From contig NC_056412.1 of assembly GCF_905147365.1 (NCBI RefSeq), positions 16,608,001 through 16,672,000 on the forward strand: 64,000 nt of DNA, given 5' to 3'. Source of the DNA: Aricia agestis. Its lineage: Eukaryota; Arthropoda; Insecta; Lepidoptera; Lycaenidae. The notes beneath the pieces were generated by a model. The model searched no databases. It was not told the DNA's origin and saw only the letters and a program-made list of their open reading frames with translations. Made by a program: the position numbers and the translations under genes. Every line of letters starts with the position of its first letter. The first letter of the stretch is position 1. Positions 42,031 through 53,889 of this stretch are shown here, in pieces.

Positions 42031-42793
42031 ATTAGGTAACTATTTAAATAGCAGCGCGGTTTCAGTGCCATTTACACGCATTTAGTTGTAATATCGTGCA
42101 GTTGCCGCCAAACCGCACGTTTGAGCGGACGCATCGTATAAATCCAGCCATATATTATGATATTCTGTTAAAACTATCATCCGGGGGGCGAGTTTATACA
42201 TAATATTAATTCATTTGAATGTTATCTCGCTTGCGCGTATGTAATACACATATTCGAATTATAAGAATCAAGTCTCTAAGTTACATTTGAACTAGACTAC
42301 CAGAAGTGTAGCGTGCCTTATAAAACAAATTTGAGGCCCATAGGAAAGTTAAAACTTCTCACAAAAGAAAATAAACGTAGGGTGTTGCCAACTTTTGAAC
42401 CCAGGCTTTACGCGGGTAACAATGAAATTGCTGTTTAGTTTTTTCACATTTTCATTTTTAAACTTAAAAAAATAATTTTAGGAAAGTTTTTATTAATTTT
42501 TGCATACTCACGTTGGGGGTCCCAATGGCCCCGGGGCCCCGTATAATTGATACGGCAGATACGGCGGTATCTACGTCCCTGTAGACTACGTAGATAATAA
42601 ATTGCGGAAGTTGTGAAGCGAGCCGCAGCAATTTCAGTCCCAAAGGATTTCATTAAATTTTAATTAGTACTCGTATAAGAGTCTTTTGATATTAACAGTG
42701 GGTTTGATACGTGATCTCCTTAGTACATTAACACTTTAAAGTTTTAGTAATTTTACAATTAAATTAAATTTTTTATTACATAAATATTTGGTA
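42031..42793. other. Unassigned sequence
   Basis: A GGTCCCAATGGCCCCGGGGC block at about 42520 stands out by GC content. No exon supported. Confidence 0.4.
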
Positions 42794-42952
42794 CTAGCTG
42801 TCCCGGTGAACGTGTCCCGGTGTTCGTCTCACTTTAAACCTTCCCTGGACTTCTACGAATATTTTAAGACTAAAATGAGCCCAATCCGTTCAGCCGTTTT
42901 CAAGCTTTAGTGCGACTAACACATTTGAAAATCCATTTTTATATATAAGAGA
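42794..42952 (-). mobile_element. Helitron, CACCGGGACAGCTAG family
   Basis: Minus strand: CTAG end at 42794 before T. A small duplication (GTCCCGGTG) lies near the 3' end. Confidence 0.75.
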
Positions 42953-43296
42953 TTATAAAACTGTTTGTTTACAATCCATCACTTCGTCATATTACAATCT
43001 CGCGGTTTTTACAATCTTACGGTGACATATATAATTAATAAAAGGCGAATTAGCCGAATTTGTCTAAGATATGTTTACGTTATACCAATAGAATTTATAA
43101 AATTAAAAATATGTAGAAATCTGGATCCAGTAAAGGACATGGGACAGAATTAATTACGGAAAAAATATGGCTACAGATGAATTTGACTTCGTTATGTTGC
43201 GAGTCAGATTAATACAAAATAGTTTAAATATACATAGTTTAAATAGTTTATTGCCATCAGAAAAATAAAAAGCGGAATATAATATAACAATATAAA

Positions 43297-43775
43297 CTAG
43301 AGATCGCCCAATGGTCGAAATTCGACCTTAGTTTCAACGATAGGAGTTAGGACTTAGGACTACTACCTATATTTTGTAAAAAAATATTGAGTTTATCATA
43401 TTTTTTCAACTCTTGTCTCTAGGACTCAGCTGATCTCAGACTGGCCGTGTAAGCATTGTCTCATAGTATCTAAGATTCAATAAAAAAGCTATAATCCATT
43501 TTTAATTTGTCACCTTGCTGTCAACAGACTTCAACCATAAATAAAAGAGTATAATTCATATGTATAGGTCATCTACTTGAGTGTGCGTATTATAGTGTGT
43601 GTTTTCATTTGTTAAAAAAATGTATGATAAAAGCATAATTTCAAAATAATATTAGCTCGATGTACTCCTTCACTATATAAACTATAACTGTGCAAAATTT
43701 CATTCACCTACGTTTCCGCATTTTTCGTCAAAAGGGATAAGTACAAAGTTTTTCGCTTGCGTATGAATATATAGA
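43297..43775 (-). mobile_element. Helitron, GATCTCTAG family
   Basis: Same stem, CTAG terminus and body as 17123-17609. The 5' end (TCTATATATTCATACGC) is diverged. Confidence 0.8.
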
Positions 43776-44006
43776 TAAGTAGATAAGAAAAAATGGCGCA
43801 AACAAAATAAGGGAGTGTTAGCCTTTTTAGTTTTTAATTTAAATAAAATAAAACAGTATCAAATAGTTCAAATAAAAAATATATCATCAAAATAATAAAT
43901 ACATTTTATGCGGCATTATAAGCGATGCCTTAACACACAGATGTTATGTCAAACGAGGGGTATATTAATTAATTTTGATGTGTCTTGTGCGTGTTCTGGT
44001 TTGGGG

Positions 44007-44470
44007 TTAAGAGGAGTCCACACCGCCGTTTTTCCATACAAACGTTGTCCCCTGTTTCCTCGCTGGATAATGCCGGTAGAGTTATGATTTTTTTCCTGAA
44101 TATCTAATGGCCACTATTAGCATGTCCCTATGTTTTCTTTTTTTTTAATTTTTTTATTAAAAAAGATAAGAACGTCCAAAAACCCAAAAAAAGGCCAGAT
44201 TTTCCTCTGTGTTCCAACACCCTGAAAACAAAACTGGCTACAATATAAAAAAAAATTAGGAACACAGCTCAAGCCTTGCTTTTATTCTTAATGAAAAAAA
44301 AATCGGTTAAATTTTGGAGAAGGAATCAGCGGACAACGAATCGAAGATTTTCTGTTCTTTTATTAGAACTTTTATCATGTTGTCTCTATCGCGCTGTGCG
44401 GTGGGAGACTTGAGATTGGTGAGACAGCAATTCATTTTCAATTTCTCTCGCCCTTGGTGTATCCTCTTAA
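44007..44470 (-). mobile_element. TTAA-MITE
   Basis: TTAA at both ends (44007-44010 and 44467-44470), termini TTAAGAGGAGTCCACAC / TTGGTGTATCCTCTTAA. Confidence 0.82.
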
Positions 44471-44935
44471 AGCTTCTATTTCTAAATTTAGCACTATAAA
44501 TATTATCATTCACGTAAATTATTGTAGATAAAGCCTTAGAACTTGGCAATATTTTAGTTGAAACATACCTTTTGCGTCATTTGTAACTACAACTGAAAAA
44601 CATGCCCGCAACCGGCACGAAAGTTGGCAAGTTGCTCTATGACGTCAAACAAAGCAATGTTTTACCGACAGAATTACTTAATACTTTGACCATGAGTGTC
44701 GGGAATCTGCGGAAAACGAAAAATGTCCTACTCTTATTTAATTTTAGTCGTACAATAATGCAAGGATTAATATTTAGCGTGTGTCTGCAATCAGGACTAA
44801 TAAAATTAAACGTGTTTGTTGCAACTTGTAACAGTTGCACTGGCACACCTGCTGTCAATGTCATCCCAGCTGCTTGCATTCACACACTAATGGCACAAAA
44901 TCTTTGTAACCACTGATCTCTTTATTACACTGGAC
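44471..44935. other. Unassigned sequence
   Basis: A 104-codon plus ORF (44602-44916) runs up to the next MITE. I recognise no domain, and no splice or promoter context is visible. Confidence 0.35.
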
Positions 44936-45155
44936 AGGCGATCGCTATTAATAAAATGTTCCTATTTGAAAGTCGCCATATTGGCGCTGATTGCTACGTA
45001 AAAGCAGTAGTGAGTGTACTAGGAACTACTATTTTACAAATGGCGGTTGTCATTTTCTATGTAATTAGTTCACAGTACGCTCACCGCGGCGCTTCAAATC
45101 GGCACAAAAAATAACTTTCATTTTGTACGGCATAGCCTGTCCACTGTCCAGTGTA
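44936..45155. mobile_element. TACACTGGACAGGC MITE
   Basis: Ends TACACTGGACAGGC and the complement GCCTGTCC(ACTGTCC)AGTGTA. The right end carries a 7 bp duplication. Confidence 0.7.
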
Positions 45156-45228
45156 CTATATAATAGAGGTCAGTGTTTGTACCGTATTACGTACATAGCA
45201 ACTACTAAAATTAACTTTATCACTTTTT

Positions 45229-45562
45229 TTTATGAAATAAGGGGGCTAACGAGCAAACGGGTCACCTGATGGAAAGCAACTTCCGTCGCCCATGGACACT
45301 TGCAGCATCAGAAGAGCTGCAGGTGCGTTGCCGGCCTTTTAAAAGGGAATAGGGTAATAGGGGAGGGTAGGGATGGGAAGGGAAGGGAATAGGGGAGGAG
45401 AGGGTAGGGAAGAGATTAGGGTAGGGGATTGGGCTACCGGTAAACTCACTCACTCGGCGAAACACAGCGCAAGCGCTGTTTCACGCCGGTTTTCTGTGAG
45501 AACGTGGTATTTCTCTGGTCGGGCCGGCCCATTCGTGGCGAAGCATGGCTCTCCCACGTATA
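45229..45562 (-). mobile_element. SINE, GGGAGAGCCATGC family
   Basis: Full minus-strand copy ending with CTTATTTCATAAAAAAAA. ORFs across it are spurious. Confidence 0.85.
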
Positions 45563-45599
45563 ACATTATATCTCTAGTGTTGAAAAAGCCACTGTAACG

Positions 45600-46265
45600 A
45601 AATATATCTGGGCGCAAATATCCTATAAAAACAGACTTTGGCTCACCACACATTCCCACCACTGTGTATCTCCTGTGTCACCAGGATCGACAGCGGTATC
45701 GATCCACGAAAACCCGTTGATATGATCTCAGGGAGCCCGAGGGACATGCTAAAGCTGTCTTGGGACCCGCAACGAAATTAATCAGAAGAAGATACGAGTA
45801 GGAAGTATACAGTTTTCCCTCCCCATAAAAAGCGAGAGACAGCACAAAGTTGCAATGACCGAAAGTCAAAGAACTAAAAAGAAAGCACCACGGTAATAAT
45901 TAATGTTAATTATGACTAATAAGATAGATCTAAGTTAATGTTGGAATTTGTTGTGTTACACTGTTTCCAGTAATAATTGTGACAAAAACGCTTAAAGGCA
46001 CGGAAGTTCCTTGCGCTGTCCTCGAGATCATCGTAATATGGGACTCCAGAGTCCAGATTTATAAAGTACGTTGCTAAGCATTAATTATAGATCTTTCGTT
46101 ATGCCAGAGGTTACACTCCCAGAGAACATGATGGGCGGTTTGTTCGAACATGTTGCCTTCGGTCGAGCACTCGCACATGGGCGATTCTACTAATTTAAAT
46201 CCATAGAGTTTGGCTTTAAAATTATCATGACCAGTCAGGAATTGGTCTATGTCCTTTTCCAAGAT
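45600..46265 (-). mobile_element. R1-like LINE 3' end, copy 1
   Basis: The minus-strand ORF tail (46262-46074) reads QFLTGHDNFKAKLYGFKLVE, SPMCECSTEGNMFEQTAHHV, LWECNLWHNE: the C-terminal Cys-Cys-His-Cys knuckle (C-x-C, H-x4-C) found after RT in R1/I-type LINEs. The 3' UTR (46073-45600) is shared with 49190-49660. Confidence 0.75.
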
Positions 46266-46944
46266 TCAAAGTTTTACCATACCAAATTTTACCAACCAAC
46301 GGACTTTCGCTTTTATAATATTAGTAGGAAGTAGAATAGGATTATGTAAATTTTATTGGGTTTTAAATTTCAATACATTTTTCAGGTCGAATCCCGTTTA
46401 TTTCTGTCTTTATAACCCGATTATAAGGGCCTGTTTTTACTCTTTATTATTTATTACGTTTATAGCTTACAGAAATGCGGCCCTTTCACGATTGTCCCTT
46501 TTTGTTAGAGTTACAACTTCTAATCACTAAGGGAGGGTTCAGAGTATTATTAATTTGACTGAGTTTTTCATCTGGAATTTTGGAACACAAAATTGTACTC
46601 GCAATTCCTAAATTCTGTATTTACAACGAGCTTTTGAGAAAAATAAATAAAAGAGGTTCTTTGAAGAAGATCTAAGTATTTTCTAAAACGAGGAATATTG
46701 TTTTTTTTGTTATTAAATCGGTTGTCACGTTTTTCAATTCTGTGCTTTCTACAGGATGCAACTGAATGTTAACTTTCATTTTAACAATCTGGTTTATCGC
46801 ATATTGCAGTTTCTGAAATCGCCATGACATATAAAACGTCAGAAATTACCACTCCTTGCTTGATCGGAAGACCTTACTCTCTCTCTAGGCTTTCACGCAC
46901 ATTCACTCGTAAATAGCAAAATAAAGTTTGCCTAGTCAGCTCAT

Positions 46945-47030
46945 ATGTAATCTAATCTAATTAGCCGTTTGCGTCCCACTGCTGGGCAAAGGCTCTTTCT
47001 TCCACACGTCTCTATCTTTTGCTGTGTTTG
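46945..47030 (-). pseudogene. RTE-like LINE tail, inverted remnant
   Basis: On the minus strand CAAAAGATAGAGACGTGTGG then AAGAAAGAGCCTTTGCCCAG and CAGTGGGACG corresponds to the DR..W....AFAQQW motif of 9927-10043. Confidence 0.6.
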
Positions 47031-47071
47031 GCCACTTTTCATCAAAAGCTAATTTATATAATTAATAAAAA

Positions 47072-47573
47072 CTAGAGATCGCCCAATGGTCGAAATTCGA
47101 CCTTAGTTTCAACGACATATTTAGGACTACTGCCTAGGTATGTTTTGTAAAATATTGACTTTATCATCTTTTTTTTCAACTCTTGTCTTTGGGACTAAGC
47201 TGATCTCAGACAGGCCGTGTAAGCATTGTCTAATAGTATCTTAGATTCAATAAAAAAAACTATAATCCATTTTCAATTTGTTAACTTGTTGTCAACAGAC
47301 TTCAACCATAAATAAAAGAGTATAATTCGTATGTATAGGCTTGTCACTCAAAAATGTGTCATTTTTCATGTAGGTGTGTTGTAACTTGTAGTGTGTGTAA
47401 TATTTTATTTGTTAAAAAAATGCATGATAAAAGCATAATTTCAAAATAATAATATTAGTTCGATGCACTCCTTCACCATATAAACTATAGCTGTGCAAAA
47501 TTTCATGCACCTACGTATCCCCATTTTTAGTAAAAAGGGTACAAAGTTTTTCGATCGCGTATTAATATTATGA
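47072..47573 (-). mobile_element. Helitron, GATCTCTAG family
   Basis: Starts TCATAATATTAATACGCGAT after A, ends GGGCGATCTCTAG before T on the minus strand. The 502 bp copy is nearly full length. Confidence 0.85.
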
Positions 47574-48040
47574 TAACATCATGAGTCATGACTCATTACG
47601 GAAGCTTCAAAATTTTTTTTATAAAATTCCTGTCTTCCAGAACTCGGTATTATTGTCACCGTCGTATTTTAGCTCGTAGCGTGCTTTAGTGCTTAGTACA
47701 AAGAGCTGCATATTTTCTTATGTTTATATCGTAAACTAAGACACTCTTTGTACTAGTTGCCTTAGTAGGTTCTTTACATAGCTGGGCACCGTTAATCAAA
47801 TAGTTAACTTCGTTAATCGATAATCCGTTAAAAAAAAATTTAACTTCGTTAAACGTTACAGCGTTACATTGCGGACGAATTAACGCAAGTTAACGTTAAT
47901 CGTTAATCCGTTAATATGTGTAATATGGCCTTGTTGTAACTTATATCATTGCGTTAGTGTACATAATATACAAAACCTGTTGGTTTAAGGTTTTGGAAGT
48001 TAACAGGTTAGGGACAAAACAAAATACTTCTATAATTATT

Positions 48041-48575
48041 TGACGACCTCTGTGGCTCAGTTGGTGGGCTGTTGGTAGCTCAAGCCGGGGGTCGCGGGTT
48101 CGAATCCCGCCGATAGAACAAAAAAGTTTTCACAGTTCCTGGGTCATGGATGTGTATTAAATATGTGTATCATATAATAAAAATCTAAAATATATGTATA
48201 GTATAAAAGTATCTATCTTCTATCTATATATATAACACTCAAAGGTGACAGACTGATAGACATAGTGATCTATCAACGCACAGTTCAAACCACTGGACGG
48301 ATCGGGCTGAAATTTGGCATGCGGGTAGATGTTATGACGTAAGCATCCGCTAAGAAAGGATTTTGATAAATTCCAATTCCAAGGGGTTCAAATAGGGGAT
48401 GAAAGTTTGTATATAATAATACTTCTTAACGCGAGCGAAGCCGCGGGCAAAAGCTCGTTAAATATATTTCCGCTGTCTGGTACCCGTAACACAAGTCCTT
48501 CAGGTACTTAGCACGTGGCCAGACTGACGTGGTGTGAAGCGTCCATAGATATTATTATATTATTATTGTATTCTA
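48041..48575 (+). mobile_element. tRNA-derived SINE interrupted by a Helitron
   Basis: The head has an A box-like TGGCTCAGTTGGT and a B box GGTTCGAATCC, then AGTTCCTGGGTCATGGATGT; the body is resumed after the Helitron with ATATATTTCCGCTGTCTGGT and ends at an ATT-rich tail. It resembles a tRNA only in its first 75 bases and cannot form a proper cloverleaf, so it is not called a tRNA gene. Confidence 0.8.
48212..48457 (+). mobile_element. Helitron with CTCG terminus inside the SINE
   Basis: The SINE copy at 31455-31630 reads GTATAAAAGTATTAAATATA without a gap. Here the same site reads ...AAAAGTA|TCTATC ... AGCTCG|TTAAATATA. The 246 bp insert therefore lies exactly between A and T with no target duplication, the Helitron signature. 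Confidence 0.9.
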
Positions 48576-49189
48576 CCTAACTAAATTATACTGCACTCCT
48601 CTTTATCAACATGCAAAAGACTTATAATAACAATATACAAATCACTCTCTATATTAGCACCGGCGCTGAGTAATGAAATGATAAAACGAAACAAATCTCT
48701 TCTAGTGAGAGGCGCGGCCATGCCGACTGTATGTGCGCCGCAGACTCGATCACACAAAAAGTGTGCCATCTGCGATCTCCCTTATAATGCCTCGACTATA
48801 GTATTGTTTTTGTTTCGCCGCGCTGCTGCCGTGCCGCGGCACTTGTCGTTTCATACTAACTGTCTGAACCTGTCTTCGCGCCGCGTCACGGTGCCATGCG
48901 GTAAATAGAAGGCATTGGATTAACGATTAACGGACCTCTGCATATTAACGGAAGTTAACGAGTCTGTTAATATTTTTAAAAGTTAACTTAAAAGTTAATC
49001 CGTTAATCAAAATGTTAACTTCGTTAATTAACGATTAACGGATTAACGAGTTAATGCCCAGCTATGGTACTTTATTACTTTCCGAAAGTTATAGAGGTAG
49101 TATGACTTTCGCCTTAGTCACCCTTAGTATACTTTATTATACAGACGTATTAAGGTGCTCTCCCCACGGAGATGCCGTAGTTTACCGTT

Positions 49190-49660
49190 TTTTTTTTAAA
49201 CGGGCTTTGGCCCACCACACATTCCCACCACTGTATCTCCTGTGTCGCCAGGATCGACAGCGGTATCCAACCACGAAAACCCTTTGATATGATCTCAGGG
49301 AGCCCGAGGGACATGCTAAACTGTCTTGGGACCCACAACGAAATTAATCAGAAGAAAATAGGAGGAGTAGGAAAATTACAGTTTCCCTCCCCATAAAAGC
49401 GGGAGACAGCACAAAGTTGCAATGACCGAAAGTCAAGGAACTTAAGGGGGAGCACCACGGAAATAAAGTTAATAATTGTGACTCCTAAGCTAAAGCTAAG
49501 TTAATGTTAGAGTTTATTGTGTTTGACTGTTGCCAATAATAACTGTGACAAAAACGCTTGAAGGCACAGAAGTTCCTAGCGCTGTCCACGAGATCACCAT
49601 AGTATGCGACTCCAGATGTACATAAAAGGTTGTTTAGCATAGTAGTTCTTTTAGTCTAAG
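49190..49660 (-). mobile_element. R1-like LINE 3' UTR, copy 2
   Basis: Homologous to 45600-46073 over its length (CACCACACATTCCCACCACT, CAGGATCGACAGCGGTATC, GGGAGCCCGAGGGACATGCT). No coding part is left. Confidence 0.7.
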
Positions 49661-49699
49661 CGATAAGTTGAGAATGGCGAAATATAGAGATAAGGTTTT

Positions 49700-50570
49700 T
49701 TTATAAGAATTTTTTTATAACAAATTTTTAAGTTAATAAACAATGAAATTGTTGATAAAAAAAAAATGTTTCTGTAACCATATGGAAGACAATCAATCAT
49801 GATTTTTAAGAGGAATTTTATTTTCTAAAATAATAATTTAAACAATAGAAATATTAAAAAAACGATTATAAACAATAAAATATTGTTATTAAGAAAAAAA
49901 ATTGTTTCTAAAAATCATAATATTTTCAAGAGAATAAAGGTAAGAAAAAAAAATTTTTAAAAGCATCGAAATAGTCCATTGGTTTATAAATTTTTTATTA
50001 GCAAATGGCGGAAAAAATTTTTTTTTTAGTTAATACTTGTCCTTCATTGATATGAAATCAATTACGTGATAATAAATGAAACAACTTTTTTTTGACAATA
50101 TTACGTGGATTTCTAGTTTTTTGTTCAAGTTAAAAAATTATTATAAACAAAGTATAAATTTTTTTTAAACTTTTATGGCGTGATCTTGTTAAGTATGTTT
50201 ATATCAAGGGCTCCACGAAATGAAAAATTTTACGAAAATTATTTAAACGCTTTCTTTAAAGTACCTACAATGAGGACGGAAGTTCGAAAAAATTTCGTTA
50301 GTTAACATTTGTCTAATTTGTTGAAAAATTAACTTTAAGTTAAATTCCCAACGGAAGCAAATTCTTTGAAGTGTTCGGAATACACCATAAGTTTTTGAAA
50401 ATTTTAAATTAATTTTTAATACCTTTAAAAAAATAATCAGCGTGACGTGCTCGGTTTTGAAGCCACGTGCGCTACCTAAAAATGCCGCGCGGAGGCTTAC
50501 TTTCAGCGTTAAATTATTAAGAGATTTAAAAAAACCCCCGCCAAACAACTTTTACAAAGTAATGATATAA
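49700..50570. other. Very AT-rich sequence with A/T runs
   Basis: Long poly-A and poly-T tracts. The 101-codon minus ORF (50243-50548) has no recognised domain. Confidence 0.4.
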
Positions 50571-50810
50571 GTAATATATTTTACTGACTTTAAGTTTAAA
50601 TAATTCCTAAGTGTAAAGTGAAATTATAGTCCATAATTGTTGTCATGGTGTGTCGGGGGACCGCCAACAGTGTATTTTGTATCGCCATGTTACTTATTGT
50701 CTCGATTCGGGTCGCTGTGAACTGACCCTTAAACTATTACGAAACTAAAACTGTCAAAAAGGCGACTAGTCTCTAGCCAATGACATAAGAAATACTTCTT
50801 ATGTCATGTC

Positions 50811-50995
50811 TGTAGCCTTATTACATTACGGCTAGCCGTATTGAATGACGTATAGCGCCGAATGCATTCCGGCGGTTTTTTATGCATCCCCATTCAATCC
50901 GGCTAAACGTCGACACGCCGCATTACAAAACGGCGCCGTTTTTTAAAACGGCTAGCCGTAATGTAATACGGCTAAATATACAATCCGCCTGCGAC
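50811..50995. mobile_element. TTACGGCTAGCCGTA MITE
   Basis: ATTACATTACGGCTAGCCGT and GGCTAGCCGTAATGTAATAC are inverted ends. The middle carries CGGCGGTTTTTT / AAAACGGCGCCG words. Confidence 0.75.
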
Positions 50996-51537
50996 AGTTA
51001 TAGTGCAGAATAATTCCTATCAACAGGATCATATTATATCCCAATGAATACCATCTAGGAATGTCCTTTTGGATGAGGCCGTCAATATGAATCCAAACAT
51101 GAAACCTCCACTTTGGGTTCATATGGAGCTCGGGTCCTATAGAATCCAGGTGATGCTGCAGCAGCAGCATGCAAAAATTTATTGATTATCTACGTCTTAC
51201 TAGTTGTCGCAATTCAAATGAGCCCAAACACGAAACCGTTGGTCTAAGTTGGTGAGGAGTTGGGTATCCTATTGATTACCAGGTGATGCTGCAGCACCAG
51301 GTCAACTTTCCATTAATGTGTAAATATTCATAAATTTCACGAACTAGAATGCAATAAAGCCCACCAAACGACTGCAAGTTGCTAATCGGCCCTTCACGAA
51401 CCAGACGAACCGCGATTTTTCAGCACGGAGCAGGCTGGTGATGATGAACTATAGCTAAGAACACTCTCAATGAAGTCAGCTTTCAAACAAAAAAAACTAG
51501 ATCAAAATCGATCCACCCGTTTGGATGCTACGATGCC

Positions 51538-51672
<135 letters not shown>

Positions 51673-51959
51673 CGTCAAACTTATAACACCCCTCTTTTTT
51701 GTCGGGGGTTAAAAATTCTAAATAATAGAGATAGAAGTCCGGGAGTTGGGATTTTCTTATGGAAATTTCCTCTTCTTTAAGTTTTTTTTTTAATTTCTTA
51801 AATGTTAATAGTTTCGGAGTTTTTAACAAAAAATTTCTTTTTTGCAACCTAATTTGCTTATAACTTTTGCAATTTTTTGTGTGCTAATACACGCTTCCGA
51901 TACATTTTTCTAGACGTCTTCCCGAATCTAATGAGCTATCGCACGTATTTTTATGACCC

Positions 51960-52200
51960 TTACCTCTATATTTCGCCATTCTCAACTTATTGCTTAGACT
52001 ATTTCATCCTGCCAGAGACTGCACTCCCAGAGCACATGATGAGCTGTTTGTTCAAACATGTTGCCTTCGGTCAAGCACTCGCACATGGGTGAAGCTACTA
52101 GTTTAAATCCGTAAAGTGTGGCCTTAAAATTTCCATGACCGGTCAGGAATTGAGAAACGCAGTGATCAATATCCATCCAATGTTTGGATAGTCGTTCACG
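51960..52200 (-). pseudogene. R1-like LINE C-terminal fragment, copy 3
   Basis: VSQFLTGHGNFKATLYGFKL, VASPMCECLTEGNMFEQTAH, HVLWECSLWQDEIV: the same knuckle as at 46074-46262 and the better preserved of the two, since VSQFLTGHGNF is intact. It ends at TAG. Confidence 0.8.
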
Positions 52201-52231
52201 AATATTAGGGAAAAAATTAAAAAGATGTCGC

Positions 52232-52512
52232 CCTTTGGTGGAACAGTCCCATTAGTTTACCGTATTTAAAGCCTTATAAATTCATAATTTGAAAGCTACA
52301 AAGTTATAATAAATATACAGTAATAATCATCAGTATATCAACATTCCTTTCCCCGTTATTAATTTCCTATTTTTGTTTATTATACTCATGATATTAGCTT
52401 CCAAAGTAATACCAATTTATTAACATTGAAGCACACTTTCAGCATATTAGTATTTACAAATTACGTTTATTTGAGACACACGACAATAGATATACCATTT
52501 CATTAACTACAT
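52232..52512 (+). repeat. Dispersed 290 bp repeat, copy 1
   Basis: TTTACCGTATTTAAAGCCTT, TTTATTATACTCATGATAT and ACTACATATTCCACGTTAGA recur in the same order at 58318-58625. Confidence 0.7.
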
Positions 52513-52569
52513 ATTCCACGTTAGATTTTTTAACCCCCGACCAAAAAGAGGGGTGTTATAAGTTCGACG

Positions 52570-52600
<31 letters not shown>

Positions 52601-53026
52601 GGCATCGTAGCATCCAAACGGGTGGACCGATTTTAATCTAGTTTTTTTTGTTTGAAATCTGACTTAAATGAGAGTGTTCTTAGCTATAGTTCATCATCAT
52701 CAGCCTGCTCCGTGCTGAAAAATCGCGGTTCATCTGGTTCGTGAAGGGCCGATTAGCAACTTGCAGTCTTTTGGTGGGCTTTATTGCATTCTAGTTCGTG
52801 ACTTTTTGTTTTTGTTTCGTGACGTGTTCATGACGCGTGATTAATGGAAAGTTGACCTGGTGCTGCAGCATCACCTGGTAATCAGTAGGATACCCAAATC
52901 CTCACCAACTTAGAGCAATGGTTTCGTGTTTGGGCTCATTTTAATTGCGACAACTAGTGAGACGTAGATAACCAATAAATTTTTGCATGCTGCTGCTGCA
53001 GCATCACCTTTTATATGAAATATGAA

Positions 53027-53334
53027 ATAAGGGGACAAACGAGCAAACGAGTCACTTGATGGAAAGCAACTGCCGTCGCCCATGGTCACTCGCAGCATCA
53101 GAAGAGCAGCAGGTGGGTTGCCGGCCTTTTAAGAGGGAATAGGGTAATAGGGGAGGGTTGGGAAGGGAAGGGAAGGAAATAGGAGAGGGTAGGGAAGGGA
53201 ATTGGGGTCCGGTAAACTCACTCACTCGGCGAAACACAGCGTAAGCGCTGTTTCACGCCGGTTTTCTGTGAGAACGTGGTATTTCTCCGGTTGAGCTGGC
53301 CCATTCGTGCCGAAGCATGGCTCTCCCACGTTAA
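53027..53334 (-). mobile_element. SINE inserted into the right arm of the inverted repeat
   Basis: Full-length GGGAGAGCCATGC family copy. The host reads GCATCACCT...GGATTCTATGGG around it, which the left arm (GAATCCAGGTGATGC) shows as continuous sequence. Confidence 0.85.
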
Positions 53335-53889
53335 AACCTGGATTCTATGGGAGCCGAGCTCTATATGAACCCAAAGTAGAGGTTTCATGTTTGGACTCAT
53401 ATCCAAAAGGACATTCCTAGATGGTATTCATTGGGATATAATATGATCCTGTTAATAGAAATTATTTTAACCAACACAAGTTTAAAAAGCATGAAATAAA
53501 ATTAAATTAAGAAATTTAAAAAAACTTTAAAAAGTAATGAAAATTATATATTTTATTTACTGACTTTAAGTTTAAATAATTCCTAAGTGTAAAGTGATAT
53601 TTTGGTCCATAATTGTTGTCGCAGTGTGTCGGGGGACCGCTAATGTAGATGTTTGATTTCACATAACATTATAGTTTAGTAGTCAGTTTTCAGCGAACCA
53701 AATCGAGACAATCAGTGACATCGCGATACAAAATGCAAAAGACACTGTTGGCGGTCCCCCGACACACCGCGACAACAATTATGGACCAAAATATCACTTT
53801 ACACTTAGGAATTATTTTGTTGCCCCGAATTTTCGCCGCTCTGGGCAAATGCCCGGCTCGCATCCCTTGGATCGGGCCCTGAGTATAAT

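Larger units (their letters stand above)
47777..49066. mobile_element. hAT-like 1.29 kb element
   Basis: Ends CATAGCTGGGCA / TGCCCAGCTATG, flanking octamers GTTCTTTA (47769-47776) and GTACTTTA (49067-49074), one mismatch. Subterminal GTTAATCCGTTAA-type words are repeated many times at both ends. Contains a SINE (with its own Helitron) and a GC-rich segment with a 76-codon ORF (48678-48908) that has HKKCAICD and a later NCL; I could not assign it to a known transposase. Confidence 0.72.

Noticed and set aside
44602..44916. 104-codon plus ORF as a possible gene
   Set aside because: No recognisable domain, no splice or promoter evidence, and both strands are open here; kept only as unassigned sequence.
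48041..48118. Possible tRNA gene (A and B boxes, GGTTCGAATCC)
   Set aside because: The acceptor and anticodon stems do not pair well, and the sequence continues into a SINE body present elsewhere (31455-31630).
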